DNA of 18,813 bases from CAYRFE01 sp964539615 (GCA_964539615.1 CAZIJP010000040.1:1-18813); one strand, 5' to 3'; positions 7,535 to 15,443 are shown, numbered from the stretch's first letter. The notes: generated from the sequence alone by a model not told the origin. Numbers and translations are program-made.

Positions 7535-8185
7535 ATGATTGAAGAAAAGATCAAGCAGTTGCGTGAAAAACTTATCGTAATGGCGGTGCTTACCGAAAGC
7601 ATGATCGAGAGAAGTATCAAAGCATTACAAGAGAAGAACGAAGAGCTGATACGGCAGGTCATCACTATTGACGAGCCGAAGATCAACGAGATGGAAGTGG
7701 AAGTTGACGAATTATGTGCTCGTATCATTGCATTATTTCAGCCTGAAGCAAAAGATCTGCGAACCGTCCTGACCGTTATGAAGATCAATAATGATCTGGA
7801 ACGTATCGGCGATATGGCCGTAAATATTTGCGAAAGCGCAGAATTTCTTATTGCCCGTCCCCCGGTCAAGAAGTTAATAATAATACCGAAGATGCAAGCC
7901 GAGACCGCCGGCATGTTAAAAGACAGTATTTCCGCGTTCATGAACGACGATGTTGATCTATCCCGAAATGTGATCGCACGGGATGATATCGTTGACGATT
8001 ATAAAGAACAGGTGATACGTGAACTTATCACGTATATGCTGTCTGATGCGCAAACCATTGAACGTTCAATACATTTGATCAAAGTTGCGACCAATCTGGA
8101 GCGTATTGCAGATCTTTCAACAAATATTTGCGAGGATACGATATTTATGGTGGAGGGCAAAATAATCAAACATCAGAACGATTAA
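7535..8185 (+). CDS. phoU: phosphate signalling protein PhoU
   Basis: PhoU (216 residues) is the all-helical negative regulator that links PstB to PhoR and represses the Pho regulon when phosphate is plentiful. The two homologous three-helix halves are evident: the signature helix occurs twice, as NNDLERIGDMAVNICE (85-100) and TNLERIADLSTNICE (186-200). Both keep the ExxxD metal-binding pattern (Glu89/Asp93 and Glu189/Asp193). An AGGAGG Shine-Dalgarno sequence (7524-7529) lies 5 bases before the ATG. It is the last gene of the pst operon, 12 bases after pstB. It ends convergent with the next gene, and I find no convincing terminator in the 52-base gap. Confidence 0.95.
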   Translation: MIEEKIKQLREKLIVMAVLTESMIERSIKALQEKNEELIRQVITIDEPKINEMEVEVDELCARIIALFQPEAKDLRTVLTVMKINNDLERIGDMAVNICESAEFLIARPPVKKLIIIPKMQAETAGMLKDSISAFMNDDVDLSRNVIARDDIVDDYKEQVIRELITYMLSDAQTIERSIHLIKVATNLERIADLSTNICEDTIFMVEGKIIKHQND

Positions 8186-8237
8186 TAAAAAGGCGGAGTA
8201 AAAGATCGGTTTTTCAAAAGGTTGAAGAGTTTCTACA

Positions 8238-9236
8238 TTAATTAGATCTTTTTTGCGCCTGCAGTCCTTTTATCAGGTCGCTCAGTGAGTTGAGCGGCGT
8301 CTCATCATCAAATACTGCGGATATACCGTTGCCGGCAACAGCTTTCAAAAATTCGGTGACTCGATAGTTCATTGAGAAAGCCATACCGTAGGTCACCGCT
8401 TCAACAATGGGAAGTTCTGGGTTTTTATCGACCAATGCGCGGAGGAGATAGAGATTATACGTTCTGCATTCAAGGAACGCTTCATATCCTTTCGGTGTGT
8501 ACACGGCTTCCTGATAGCTCATGATCAAGCCGACGATACCCATGATAAAGAGAACGCCTGAGATCATGATCACGCCGGGAAGATCGGCAACGATTGTTGC
8601 CGTAAGCGCCGGAACAAAGCTAATAAATCCGGCGATCAGTAAACCGATCGATATCCATGCTGTTTTCTTTCGATGTTGGAAGCGCAACGGATCGATGAGT
8701 TCAGCTCCGATAAGTTCAAACTCAACGCTACGGATGAAACTCGTCAGTTTTCGTACGATCCGTGTATTCATCTGCCACAGATCATCCTCTACGATCTTGG
8801 GGTCGTAAGTGAAGAGCATTTCCAAAACCGCTTTTTCATGAGGTGCAAGCCCGACGTCATCAATTACTTGAAATCGAAATCGTTTCGACTGGTACCATTT
8901 TGCGTTCTCCGAAAGATTTTCCATTTTGAGCTTACCGCGTGCAACGAGGTCGGTGATCACGGCAATGACCAGATTTTGTGTTGCGACGGCTGGCTGCATC
9001 AGCATGCCGGCCATTGCTGGACTGAGCTTGGGCGGTGAGTATTTTTGACCGCGCTCAAACGTCGGATAGGGAATCTTTTCATACAACGACGGTAATGCAT
9101 GCAGACGCGTCCAAAAAAACCAAAACAACCCTGCGCCGATCACGAGAGCAATGAAAATATAAAACCAATTACTGGTAAGAAATGATGTGTTCAGTCCTTC
9201 ACCCTGTTCGGTAAATATGAAGAGTGCGATGTTCAT
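8238..9236 (-). CDS. DUF2207-like membrane protein, short form
   Basis: This 332-residue predicted membrane protein resembles the membrane-proximal and C-terminal half of DUF2207 proteins. It has the segment PPKLSPAMAGMLMQP (68-82) followed by a helix ending DLVARGKL, and later a YTPKGYEAFLECRTY segment before a soluble C-terminal domain. Transmembrane helices are predicted at about 24-42, 193-213 and 219-240. Full DUF2207 proteins carry a large extracytoplasmic N-terminal domain that is absent here. The start at 9236 is preferred because an AAAGG Shine-Dalgarno-like sequence precedes it and because a promoter at 9267-9295 would place transcription start downstream of the alternative ATG at 9275. 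The function of the family is unknown. It stands alone on the minus strand. Confidence 0.65.
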   Translation of the reverse strand: MNIALFIFTEQGEGLNTSFLTSNWFYIFIALVIGAGLFWFFWTRLHALPSLYEKIPYPTFERGQKYSPPKLSPAMAGMLMQPAVATQNLVIAVITDLVARGKLKMENLSENAKWYQSKRFRFQVIDDVGLAPHEKAVLEMLFTYDPKIVEDDLWQMNTRIVRKLTSFIRSVEFELIGAELIDPLRFQHRKKTAWISIGLLIAGFISFVPALTATIVADLPGVIMISGVLFIMGIVGLIMSYQEAVYTPKGYEAFLECRTYNLYLLRALVDKNPELPIVEAVTYGMAFSMNYRVTEFLKAVAGNGISAVFDDETPLNSLSDLIKGLQAQKRSN

Positions 9237-9266
9237 AGTAAGCATCCTTTCATTGTTAATGATTAC

Positions 9267-9295
9267 AGTATACATGAAGGCGATTATTGAGTAAA
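9267..9295 (-). promoter_or_regulatory. sigma70-type promoter for the DUF2207-like gene
   Basis: On the minus strand there is TTTACT (9295-9290), a 17-base spacer and TATACT (9272-9267), matching consensus at 4 of 6 and 5 of 6 positions. The expected transcript would begin near 9260, about 24 bases before the ATG at 9236. This excludes the longer reading frame that begins at 9275. Confidence 0.55.
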
Positions 9296-9370
9296 GATAG
9301 TATTTAACGGCGACTGTAAAAAGCTTTCAGTAGAAATTTTATATAAGATTTTGATGTTGTCTCTTTTAAA

Positions 9371-9399
9371 TTGACACAATGTGGAAAACGCGGTATATT
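9371..9399 (+). promoter_or_regulatory. strong sigma70-type promoter for the outer-membrane-type gene
   Basis: TTGACA (9371-9376), a spacer of exactly 17 bases, then TATATT (9394-9399): a perfect -35 and a 5 of 6 match at -10. Transcription should start near 9406, a very short leader before AAGGAG (9409-9414) and the ATG at 9421. This is the best promoter match in the window. Confidence 0.75.
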
Positions 9400-9420
9400 G
9401 CTTGAAACAAGGAGATTTAA

Positions 9421-10002
9421 ATGCGTTCATTTGTTGTAATAATTATCTTGGCAACCGTTATATCTATGGCACATGCTGAATTTTCTATCAATGTAGGCAT
9501 AGGCGGTGGGCACATGGCTTTTGCACAAACTGAGAGCGAAGTTAACATAGATTCAAATCATCATTTTTACGGGGGATTACATTTTGAAAAGCAAATTATA
9601 GGTAGGCTTTACGGTGGAATCAATCTTGATTATTATTTATTTAAAGCAAAATTGAATAAAGAATATGACGAACAGTTTTATTGTAATTCTTTTACAAAGC
9701 ATTCAATATCTATTCCACTGGAATTATCTTTAAAAAAAGGACCATTTTCACTTTATGGAGGTTTTGGTCTTTTTACTATTATTGCTTCAGAGACTGAGTT
9801 TATATCCCAAGATGGATATTTACCTTCGTCCTCCCATGTTGATAAAGAAACACAGATAACTACTGAATTTACTGCCGGATTACGAGTTAAACCCGAAAAA
9901 TCGGTTTTTTTATCTTTTCGGGTTACTTCTGTTCAGGAAATCGAGCAAGATTTCAATGATGTTTTTTGGACACTATCTTTAGGGTGTGTGTTGGAACAAT
10001 AA
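9421..10002 (+). CDS. outer-membrane beta-barrel-type protein
   Basis: This 193-residue protein has a signal peptide (core VVIIILATVISM, likely cleavage after AHA at residue 19). It then shows alternating polar/hydrophobic strands rich in Gly and aromatics: FSINVGIGGGHMAF, HHFYGGLHFEKQI, LYGGINLDYYLF, ISIPLELSLKKGPFSLYGGFGLF, ITTEFTAGLRV, VFLSFRVTSV and VFWTLSLGCVL. This is the pattern of a small porin or OmpX/OmpW-like barrel of about eight strands. It lacks a terminal aromatic residue (it ends LEQ), so insertion by the Bam machinery is not certain. G+C is about 33% by count over most of the gene, far below the flanking argS, which suggests transfer or relaxed selection. It has its own strong promoter and AAGGAG site and is probably monocistronic. 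Ligand or role unknown. Confidence 0.65.
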   Translation: MRSFVVIIILATVISMAHAEFSINVGIGGGHMAFAQTESEVNIDSNHHFYGGLHFEKQIIGRLYGGINLDYYLFKAKLNKEYDEQFYCNSFTKHSISIPLELSLKKGPFSLYGGFGLFTIIASETEFISQDGYLPSSSHVDKETQITTEFTAGLRVKPEKSVFLSFRVTSVQEIEQDFNDVFWTLSLGCVLEQ

Positions 10003-10125
10003 TCAAAAAACTGATTTAATTATAATTCCTCATTTATTAATGTCAATTACTCATTATTGGTTCTATCAGGTGGTATTTACTTGAAAAAAATCGATTTGCC
10101 TGTATCATCAGAAGCGAAAAGGTTC

Positions 10126-10131
10126 TATACT
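10126..10131 (+). promoter_or_regulatory. candidate -10 element upstream of argS
   Basis: The 149-base gap between the beta-barrel gene and argS is AT-rich and contains TATACT (10126-10131), a 5 of 6 match, placed so that transcription would begin near 10138. There is no good -35 at 16-18 bases upstream; the nearest TTGCCT is too far (24-base spacer). The gap shows no T-box-like or other structured leader that I can recognise. GGAG (10141-10144) serves as the argS ribosome-binding site. Confidence 0.3.
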
Positions 10132-10151
10132 TATTAAAACGGAGAATAACG

Positions 10152-11861
10152 ATGAAAACCATAGAAAAATTACTCGAAGGTATACTTTCCTCCACAGTCG
10201 CGAAAGTATTTCCCGAAGCTGACAGTTCAAACCTCTTTGTTCAACGTACAGCCAACCCCGTATTCGGTGATTTCCAAACCAATTTCGCTATGGCCGCTTC
10301 AAAACAATTGAAGATGCAACCCAGGCTTATCGCTGAAAAGATAACGGAAGCGTTGTCCGATCCTGCTATTGCAAAGACAGAGATCGCCGGCCCGGGATTT
10401 ATCAATATTCATCTTTCATCTGAATTTCTCGGGAATTTTATCCGCAAACTCGGGACGGAACCGTATGACTATGATTTTCTCGACCGACACGGAGATGTGG
10501 TGATCGATTATTCGTCGCCCAATATCGCAAAACGCATGCACATCGGACATCTGCGCAGCACCGTTATCGGCGACAGTATCAAGAGGATCTATAATAAGCT
10601 CGGGTTTCATACAATTTCCGACAATCATATCGGCGACTGGGGCACGCAATACGGCAAGCTCATTGTGGCATACCGCGGATGGCTCGACAAACAAGCGTAT
10701 GAACAATCACCCGTTGAAGAACTGGAACGCATTTACGTGGATTTTGAAAAACGCGCCGAAGAAAATCCCGCGCTTGTGGACGATGCACGCCGCGAGGTGA
10801 AAAAACTGCAGGACGGCGATCCGGAAAATATGCGGTTATGGCAGGAATTCATAGATGTTTCAATGAAAGAATACGGCCGTATTTACGATCGGCTTGATAT
10901 AACGTTTGATACGCACAACGGGGAATCGTTTTATCACGATATGATGCCGGGGATCGTTGACCTACTGGTTACCAAGGGATTAGCTGTGGAAGATCAGGGC
11001 GCTCTTGTCGTATTTTTTGATGAAACGGAGAATCTGCACCCTTGTATCATTCGTAAACAGGACGGGGCATTCCTATATGCGACATCAGATCTGGCATGTA
11101 TCGATTACCGCACTAAAAACTATGATGTGAACCGTCTCGTATATGTGACCGACGAACGACAACAACCGCATTTCAAACAGGTCTTTTTGATCGCAAAAAA
11201 ACTCGGCTGGAACGTACCGCTCGAGCATGTGTGGTTCGGCATGATGCGTTTTGCCGATGAGGTGTTCTCTACCCGCAAAGGCAATGTTATCCGCCTGGAC
11301 GATCTGTTGAACGAGGCTGTTCGCAGAGCGCGAGTGATCGTTGAAGAAAAAAATCCCGAATTACCGGATAAAGAAAAAGATGCCGTTGCCGAGGCCGTAG
11401 GTGTGGGCGCGGTAAAATATGCCGATCTCAGCCAGCACCGCACGAGTGTCGTGACCTTTGAATGGGACAAGATGCTCAGCTTTGAAGGCAACACGTCGCC
11501 GTATCTGCAATATGTATACGCCCGTATCCGCTCCATCCAACGCAAGGCGGAAGAGACCGGGGTCGGGCAAACGGGAAATCACAACGTTTTGCCTGATAAT
11601 CCCAGTGAAAAGGCGCTTGCCGTATTGCTTACCGGTTTTCCGATCATCATTGTGAAAGCAGCCGAAGGGTATAAGCCTAATCTCATTGCCGATTATCTGT
11701 TTGAGCTTGCTCAGGCATTCAATACATTTTATAATGCACTTCCTATATTGAAAGAAACTGATCCGATACGAACTTCCCGGCTGATCCTTGCCGACAGGAC
11801 CGCGCAGACGATCAAAGAAGGTCTGTCGCTTCTCGGGATAAAAACACTGGAACGGATGTAA
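10152..11861 (+). CDS. argS: arginine-tRNA ligase
   Basis: Arginyl-tRNA synthetase, 569 residues, a class I enzyme that charges tRNA-Arg in the cytoplasm. The N-terminal tRNA-binding domain (about 1-85) contains NPVFGDFQTNFAM. The catalytic core has SSPNIAKRMHIGHLRST with HIGH at 130-133 and GDWGTQ at 161-166. The FSTRKGNVIRLDDLL stretch stands where most class I enzymes have KMSKS, as is normal for ArgRS. The DALR anticodon-binding domain follows SFEGNTSPYLQYVYARI, and the protein ends in the characteristic LGIKTLERM. An arginine occupies the position that is usually proline before the HIGH motif (AKRMHIGH versus AKPMHxGH); otherwise it looks fully functional. It heads the plus-strand housekeeping series and lies 7 bases upstream of the DUF512 gene. 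Confidence 0.97.
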   Translation: MKTIEKLLEGILSSTVAKVFPEADSSNLFVQRTANPVFGDFQTNFAMAASKQLKMQPRLIAEKITEALSDPAIAKTEIAGPGFINIHLSSEFLGNFIRKLGTEPYDYDFLDRHGDVVIDYSSPNIAKRMHIGHLRSTVIGDSIKRIYNKLGFHTISDNHIGDWGTQYGKLIVAYRGWLDKQAYEQSPVEELERIYVDFEKRAEENPALVDDARREVKKLQDGDPENMRLWQEFIDVSMKEYGRIYDRLDITFDTHNGESFYHDMMPGIVDLLVTKGLAVEDQGALVVFFDETENLHPCIIRKQDGAFLYATSDLACIDYRTKNYDVNRLVYVTDERQQPHFKQVFLIAKKLGWNVPLEHVWFGMMRFADEVFSTRKGNVIRLDDLLNEAVRRARVIVEEKNPELPDKEKDAVAEAVGVGAVKYADLSQHRTSVVTFEWDKMLSFEGNTSPYLQYVYARIRSIQRKAEETGVGQTGNHNVLPDNPSEKALAVLLTGFPIIIVKAAEGYKPNLIADYLFELAQAFNTFYNALPILKETDPIRTSRLILADRTAQTIKEGLSLLGIKTLERM

Positions 11862-11868
11862 TAACGTT

Positions 11869-13137
11869 ATGATCGTAATAAGTTTTGTTGAACCGACGAG
11901 TGATGCGTTCAAGAAGGGATTGCGCGAGGGTGACCGTATTTCCACGGTCAATCGTTTTCCCGCTGTGGACATGCTCGACCTGTTGTTCTATCAGGATACG
12001 ACGCTTGTGTTGACGGTAGAGGGCAAAGGCATGGTGACCATCAATCCTCGCCATGACGATGAGTTGCCGCTCGGGTTTCAGGTGGATGATTTCACTATTC
12101 GTCCGTGCATCAACGATTGTATCTTCTGTTTTGTTTCCCAGATGAAACAAGGATGCAGAAAGACGCTCTACGTGAAAGACGACGATTACCGCACATCATT
12201 TCTCTACGGCGCGTACATCACCTTGTCCAATCTTACCGAGGCCGATCTTGAGCGTATCAACCGCCTGCGTTTATCACCGCTCTATGTGTCGGTGCATGCA
12301 GTCGATCACGAGTTGTATACGAAGATCATTCGCCCGAAAAAAGAATTTTCGATCAAAATTTCAATAGAAAATTTACTGGCTATGAATATACGGGTCCATA
12401 CTCAGCTTGTTTTGATGCCCGGCATCAATGACGGGAAGTATCTGGAGGAAAGCCTTGACTATTTATCGGGAAAATATCCTCAGGTAGAAACGGTCACCGT
12501 TGTACCGGTTGGATTAACGAACTCGCGCGATGACCTGCCTGAATTGCGGAAATATACGCCCGAAGAAGCGCTTGATGTTTTGGCAGTGATCGAAACATAT
12601 CAGCAACGATGCATGAAAAAATACGGTGAAGAGATCGTGTATGCCACGGATGAATTTTACATCACCGCTGGTCTTCCGCTGCCTGAGATCGTCCGGGAAG
12701 AATTGATCGACAACGGCGTCGGCATGTATGCGATGTTCAAAGAGGAATATGACGATCTGATCGACGAGAGCGATGACGGCAGCGGTAATTCGCGTCGTGT
12801 CGGCATAGTGACCGGTCATGACGGAGCGGTATTGCTGCGTTCATTTATCGATGATCTGAATGACCGCGGATACACGGTCACGCCGATCGTAGTGGAGAAT
12901 CGCTTCTTTGGTGATCAGGTGACCGTAACGGGTCTTTTGACCGGCCGCGATATCATTGATGCGATCACTGCATGCTTGGATGATTATGACCGTATACTGG
13001 TACCGGATACCGTGCTCAATACAGACGGATTTCTTTTAGATGACCTCACGCAGGATGATATAGAAAAGGCCGGAAACGGAAAGATAGTATTTACAGAAAC
13101 AAATGCCGAAGGGCTGATTAACGGAGTGATAGAATGA
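11869..13137 (+). CDS. PDZ-DUF512 radical SAM-like iron-sulfur protein
   Basis: This 422-residue protein belongs to the family known by its DUF512 domain. Residues about 1-60 form a PDZ-like module (VEPTSDAFKKGLREGDRI...N). A radical SAM-type core follows, with a Cx3Cx2C cluster site at Cys80, Cys84 and Cys87 (CINDCIFCF), the conserved DDDYRTSF and YITLSNL segments, SVHA, a PGIND motif and VVPVGLT. The C-terminal DUF512 domain includes the ATDEFYITAGLPLPE and NGVGM stretches. The cluster should bind [4Fe-4S] and S-adenosylmethionine. I know of no established reaction for the family. Its stop overlaps the der start (ATGA, 13134-13137), so the two are translationally coupled. The same adjacency is, to my recollection, common in Clostridia, hinting at a role connected with ribosome assembly or translation. 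Confidence 0.88.
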   Translation: MIVISFVEPTSDAFKKGLREGDRISTVNRFPAVDMLDLLFYQDTTLVLTVEGKGMVTINPRHDDELPLGFQVDDFTIRPCINDCIFCFVSQMKQGCRKTLYVKDDDYRTSFLYGAYITLSNLTEADLERINRLRLSPLYVSVHAVDHELYTKIIRPKKEFSIKISIENLLAMNIRVHTQLVLMPGINDGKYLEESLDYLSGKYPQVETVTVVPVGLTNSRDDLPELRKYTPEEALDVLAVIETYQQRCMKKYGEEIVYATDEFYITAGLPLPEIVREELIDNGVGMYAMFKEEYDDLIDESDDGSGNSRRVGIVTGHDGAVLLRSFIDDLNDRGYTVTPIVVENRFFGDQVTVTGLLTGRDIIDAITACLDDYDRILVPDTVLNTDGFLLDDLTQDDIEKAGNGKIVFTETNAEGLINGVIE

Positions 13138-14465
13138 AAAAGATACCGTATGTAACGATCATCGGGCGACCGAATGTGGGTAAATCGACACTGTTCAATA
13201 GATTGGTTCGCCAGGATAAGGCCATTGTGCATGACATGCCGGGCGTGACCCGTGACAGACTGTACGGCCATGCGACCTGGGATGACATCACGTTCGGTGT
13301 GATCGATACGGCCGGTCTGGTGTCGGGCGATGACGATGCGTTCATTTCCGCGATCGTCAGAAATGCCGAGATCGGCATGGAAGAGGGCGATGTTATCCTC
13401 TTTATGGTTGATTCAGGAGACGGGCTTCTTCCGGACGACCATGAGATCGCCAATATTCTCCGCAAAAAGAAAAAACAGGTCATCGTCATTAAAAATAAAA
13501 GCGAGAAAAAAGACGATTTTGAAAATTTCTATGAACTGTATGCGCTCGGCTTCGACAATATCATGCCCATTTCCGCAAAATACGGCAATGGCATGAACGA
13601 CCTTATCGCAAAGATCATTGAGTTGCTCCCCCGTACGGATGCGCAGCTTCCCGTTGATGAAAATACGATCAACATAGCTATCATTGGACGCCCGAATGTA
13701 GGCAAATCAACACTGCTTAATGCATTTCTCGGCGAAGAGCGCAGCGTTGTGAGCGATGTGGCGGGTACTACGCGCGATGCGATCGATGCCTTGTTTGTGC
13801 GCAACAAGCAGCAATACAATATCGTAGATACCGCCGGAATTCGCCGCAAAAGCAAAGTTGAGGAAAATCTTGAGCATCACATGGTCATGCACGCGTTGAA
13901 AAGCGTCGATACGGCACATGTGGTCATCTTTCTCATTGATGGCACGCAAGGCTTGGCGGAGCAGGATGAAAAGATACTCGGCTATGCTCATGAACGCGGT
14001 ATAGGCATCATAATGGCCGTCAATAAATGGGACCTTGTGGAAAAAGATGAAAAGACCTATCTGGAAATGACCAGCAAGATACAGTTCATGGCGCCGTTCC
14101 TTTTATACGCACCGATATTGTTCATTTCGGCAAAAGACCGGAAGAATCTTTTCAAGCTCATTGATACGGCAAAAGAAATATACGATATCAACAACAGACG
14201 TATCGGCACGGGCGAGTTCAACCGTTTTCTTGAAGATTATCAGATCACCAAACCGCATCCGGTCAAAAAACGCAAACGCGTCATTTTCAAATACGGTACG
14301 CAGGTTGAAGTGCTTCCTCCGAAATTTATTTTGTTCACCAATAACCCGGATCTCGTTCATTTTTCGTATGAGCGTCAGTTGAAGAATGCATTACGTGAAA
14401 AGTTCGGTTTTACCGGATGCGATATAAAATTGGAGTTCCGCGGTAGTTCGCGCGAAAAAGAATAA
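13134..14465 (+). CDS. der: ribosome biogenesis GTPase Der (EngA)
   Basis: Der is an essential GTPase that helps mature the 50S subunit; it is 443 residues here, a normal length. It has two tandem G domains and a C-terminal KH-like domain (about 355-440). First G domain: GRPNVGKS (11-18), DMPGVTRD (34-41), DTAG (58-61) and SAK (147-149); the G4 motif reads NKSE at 121-124 instead of NKxD. Second G domain: GRPNVGKS (185-192), DVAGTTRD (208-215), DTAG (232-235), a canonical NKWD (297-300) and SAK (332-334). The C-terminal domain carries the basic KPHPVKKRKRVIFKYGTQ stretch that contacts rRNA. The D-to-E change in the first domain could weaken guanine selectivity; the rest appears intact. Coupled to the DUF512 gene by a 4-base overlap. 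Confidence 0.96.
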   Translation: MKKIPYVTIIGRPNVGKSTLFNRLVRQDKAIVHDMPGVTRDRLYGHATWDDITFGVIDTAGLVSGDDDAFISAIVRNAEIGMEEGDVILFMVDSGDGLLPDDHEIANILRKKKKQVIVIKNKSEKKDDFENFYELYALGFDNIMPISAKYGNGMNDLIAKIIELLPRTDAQLPVDENTINIAIIGRPNVGKSTLLNAFLGEERSVVSDVAGTTRDAIDALFVRNKQQYNIVDTAGIRRKSKVEENLEHHMVMHALKSVDTAHVVIFLIDGTQGLAEQDEKILGYAHERGIGIIMAVNKWDLVEKDEKTYLEMTSKIQFMAPFLLYAPILFISAKDRKNLFKLIDTAKEIYDINNRRIGTGEFNRFLEDYQITKPHPVKKRKRVIFKYGTQVEVLPPKFILFTNNPDLVHFSYERQLKNALREKFGFTGCDIKLEFRGSSREKE

Positions 14466-14466
14466 G

Positions 14467-14484
14467 ATACCGTTGTAACGGTAT
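14467..14484 (+). other. intercistronic inverted repeat between der and plsY
   Basis: ATACCGTT and AACGGTAT face each other across 2 bases, just after the der stop; as RNA this would fold into a 7-base-pair stem with a TGTA loop. No T-run follows, so it does not look like an intrinsic terminator. It lies in the only sizeable gap (56 bases) of the argS-to-rng series and could be an RNA processing or stability element, or a repressor half-site pair. Confidence 0.4.
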
Positions 14485-14521
14485 AAGATTGATTTTACCG
14501 ACAACCGAAAAGGAGATTGTT

Positions 14522-15121
14522 ATGTTCATACCGATGATCATCACCGCACTTGCGGCGTATATGCTCGGTTCCATTCCGTTTGCGTTTCTGATCGTTAGAG
14601 CAGTCAAGGGCGTGGATGTGCGTACCGTCGGCAGCGGTAATGTAGGCGCCACCAACGCATATCGTGCTGCAGGTTTGGGATGGGCGGCAGTGATATTCTT
14701 TCTGGATATGCTGAAAGGTTTTGCCTGCACGTTCGTACCGCCGTTGTTGTTCCAGGACCATGCGATCTACGTGATCGTGGCCGGCTCATTATCGGTCATA
14801 CTCGGTCATTTGTTTCCGTTATGGTTGAAATTCAAAGGCGGAAAAGGCGCGGCCACCGGCCTCGGCGTATTATGCGCGTTGTCACCGTGGGGTGCGGCAA
14901 GCGGATTCGTCGTGTGGTTCATCGTCATGAAAGTATCGCATTACGTTTCTTTGGCCACGATCGTTGCCGCTGTGTATATTGCAGGATTCTCATTTATATA
15001 CTATACTTCACCCGATAGGCTTGCCGTGAATATTTTTATCACGGTGCTGTGTGCATTGGTGATATTCATGCACCGCAGCAATATACGAAGGCTGATCAAA
15101 GGTGAAGAAAATAAGGTATAA
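14522..15121 (+). CDS. plsY: glycerol-3-phosphate acyltransferase PlsY
   Basis: PlsY transfers an acyl group from acyl-phosphate to glycerol-3-phosphate, the first step of phospholipid synthesis in most bacteria; it is an integral membrane enzyme. The 199-residue product has the family motifs GSGNVGATN (37-45), KFKGGKGAAT (103-112) and a third basic motif near the C terminus (HRSNIRRL, 184-191), with about five to seven hydrophobic helices. AAGGAG (14510-14515) sets the start at 14522; the in-frame ATT/ATG-rich extension upstream to 14489 would place the site inside the gene. It follows der after 56 bases, and its last 20 bases overlap the MerR-like gene. gpsA, which often follows plsY in Clostridia, is absent here. 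Confidence 0.95.
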   Translation: MFIPMIITALAAYMLGSIPFAFLIVRAVKGVDVRTVGSGNVGATNAYRAAGLGWAAVIFFLDMLKGFACTFVPPLLFQDHAIYVIVAGSLSVILGHLFPLWLKFKGGKGAATGLGVLCALSPWGAASGFVVWFIVMKVSHYVSLATIVAAVYIAGFSFIYYTSPDRLAVNIFITVLCALVIFMHRSNIRRLIKGEENKV

Positions 15122-15443
15122 GAAAAAATATTATAAGATCGGTGAAGCTGCGCAGCTTTTGGGTGTGCGTCCGTCCGTTCTCAGATTTTGGGAATCCGAA
15201 TTCAAGATGGACACGGCAAAACTGCCAAGCGGTCAGCGCATCTATTCCGTGCGTGAGATTAAATTGCTGTTCACGATAAAATTTCTGTTGTATGAGGAAA
15301 AATTTACGATCGAAGGCGCAAAACGGAAATTAAAAAGCAGACAGCTCAAACTTCCGCTCGAGCAGATGCTCATCGAAGATACCCTTCATTACGTAAAAAA
15401 GGAACTATTAAAACTATTGGAGAGCTATGACGACCATTCGTGA
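15102..15443 (+). CDS. MerR-type HTH protein without effector domain
   Basis: This 113-residue DNA-binding protein has the MerR winged helix: YYKIGEAAQLLGVRPSVLRFWESEF (10-34), followed by the wing GQRIYS and the second helix pair (VREIKLLFTIKFLLYEEKFTIEGAKRKL). After the DNA-binding domain there is only a short helix for dimerisation (about 80-110) and no ligand-binding domain, as in the small MerR-like regulators found beside housekeeping genes in many bacteria. The start is GTG at 15102, with GAAGG (15087-15091) 10 bases upstream. It overlaps plsY by 20 bases and the following radical SAM gene by 17, so it is translationally embedded in the operon. Autogenous or operon control is possible; no operator was recognised. 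Confidence 0.82.
   Translation: MKKIRYKKKYYKIGEAAQLLGVRPSVLRFWESEFKMDTAKLPSGQRIYSVREIKLLFTIKFLLYEEKFTIEGAKRKLKSRQLKLPLEQMLIEDTLHYVKKELLKLLESYDDHS

Noticed and set aside
8200..8252. Inverted repeat AAAAGATC / GATCTTTT between phoU and the DUF2207-like gene as a bidirectional terminator
   Set aside because: The arms are 8 bases, A/T-rich and 37 bases apart, and the right arm lies inside the end of the minus-strand gene; a stable terminator hairpin is unlikely.
10001..10016. Small hairpin AATCA-TGATT after the beta-barrel gene as a terminator
   Set aside because: The stem is only 5 base pairs with almost no G/C and is not followed by a T-run.
10003..10151. T-box or other aminoacyl-tRNA-responsive leader before argS
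   Set aside because: No T-box sequence motif and no terminator/antiterminator pair can be seen in the 149 bases, and the only candidate -10 leaves a leader of about 14 bases.
11361..11972. Minus-strand reading frame of 203 residues opposite the argS 3' end
   Set aside because: It is antisense to the conserved ArgRS anticodon-binding domain, has no recognisable motifs and no ribosome-binding site; it is a codon-bias shadow.
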